Below are positions 63,462 to 64,000 of a stretch of 64,000 nt of DNA, one piece after another. The notes below the pieces were generated by a model. It did not search any database. It worked only from the letters and a program-made list of their open reading frames with translations, and was not told where the DNA came from. Made by a program: the position numbers and the translations under genes. The number at the start of each line of letters is the position of its first letter. Positions within the stretch are counted from its first letter, which is position 1. The DNA lies in the NCBI GenBank assembly GCA_023213395.1, contig CM041465.1, positions 190,409,741 to 190,473,740 on the forward strand, in the 5' to 3' direction. Source of the DNA: Cycas panzhihuaensis. Taxonomy: Eukaryota; Cycadophyta.

Positions 63462-63924
63462 TGTTAGGATATTGATTTCCATAATTATAGATGCAATGTT
63501 TAACTAGTGGTGAGTTATCATTAGACAATATGAAATATTCTCACATATAATATGATTAGTTGATGTATCAACATGATATGAATGATTAATGCATGAGATG
63601 AAGAGCTTATTTAAGAGGGAAGAAAACTCTATCATTCTCCTATGGTTTTTTTCATCTTAAGTTTTTCACATATAAATTTGGTATGTTATGATGATATCTT
63701 TCTCTTGTGATTGTTATGCTATTTTAATATGTACATACTTCACTTTATTATGTTTGAATGTTTATTGTAAATACCTCACGAATATTTATATTTTACTATT
63801 ATTCATTACAATTTTATATCAATGAATGCTTTACATATCTATATACTTTAATATATTATCCTATACAATAAATTTTTAACATAGTAATAGAGTTTTCCCA
63901 TAAGTTATATAAAAACTTTTAACA
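63462..63924 (+). repeat. 5' LTR of a further copia element running off the window
   Basis: It starts TGTTAGGATATTG and ends ACTTTTAACA, followed directly by a primer-binding site. Length is 463 bp. The five bases before it (tagag) should recur after the 3' LTR outside the window. Confidence 0.75.
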
Positions 63925-63936
63925 TGGTATTAGAGC
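63925..63936 (+). promoter_or_regulatory. Primer-binding site
   Basis: tggtattagagc matches the initiator-Met-tRNA complement with one change. Confidence 0.8.
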
Positions 63937-64000
63937 CTAGGTGAAGGTTAAAGTCCTAAAATAAAGGTGAAGATCCTAGTAAGACAATATATTAGAGATA

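Overview
The window is nuclear DNA from a seed plant with a large, repeat-filled, strongly AT-rich genome. The evidence is plant-type Ty1/copia, Ty3/gypsy and L1-like elements, an intron-containing LURP-one-related (LOR) gene, and a fragment of a plant farnesol-dehydrogenase-like gene. Deeply decayed elements that still keep their target duplications suggest slow DNA turnover, as in conifers and other gymnosperms. That placement is inference. Prokaryotic features (operons, CRISPR, ribosome binding sites) are absent.

Layout: (1) 1-3.85 kb, a decayed Ty3/gypsy chromovirus body (+). (2) 4.95-11.84 kb, a complete but dead Ty1/copia element (+). (3) 12.6-13.0 kb, a gypsy protease fragment, then unassigned DNA with a possible LINE remnant. 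(4) 15.05-20.35 kb, a non-autonomous LTR element. It keeps a gag stub and has lost most of pol. It carries an antisense fragment of a farnesol-dehydrogenase/dihydroflavonol-reductase-like gene. (5) 20.6-30.4 kb, a Ty3/gypsy element whose 5' LTR is split by a 2.6 kb non-coding insert. (6) 29.07-34.48 kb, a tandem duplication of about 2.7 kb (3' LTR plus flank) with long (AT)n tracts at its breakpoints. (7) 34.73-36.05 kb, the only near-intact host gene, a three-exon LOR gene on the minus strand with one in-frame TGA in exon 2. (8) 38.07-59.44 kb, a nest. A copia element (+) is broken between reverse transcriptase and RNase H by a 6.3 kb LINE, and inside its 3' LTR by a non-autonomous LTR element. 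That second element is itself split by a complete copia element on the minus strand. (9) 59.4-64 kb, unassigned DNA, then a copia gag-integrase body cut by the 5' LTR of another copia element that runs off the window.

Every transposon coding region has several stop codons or frameshifts. The stops are mostly TAG/TAA/TGA where the family has Gln or Trp, as expected from C-to-T decay of methylated DNA. No element looks able to move by itself. Boundaries were read by eye from LTR pairs, primer-binding sites, polypurine tracts and target duplications. They are exact where a duplication is quoted and approximate elsewhere.

No convincing new molecular system was found. The most notable items are the gene-fragment-carrying retroelement, the recent AT-tract-bounded duplication next to the LOR gene, an LTR that contains its own former primer-binding site, and an unidentified 124-codon open stretch inside the non-autonomous element.
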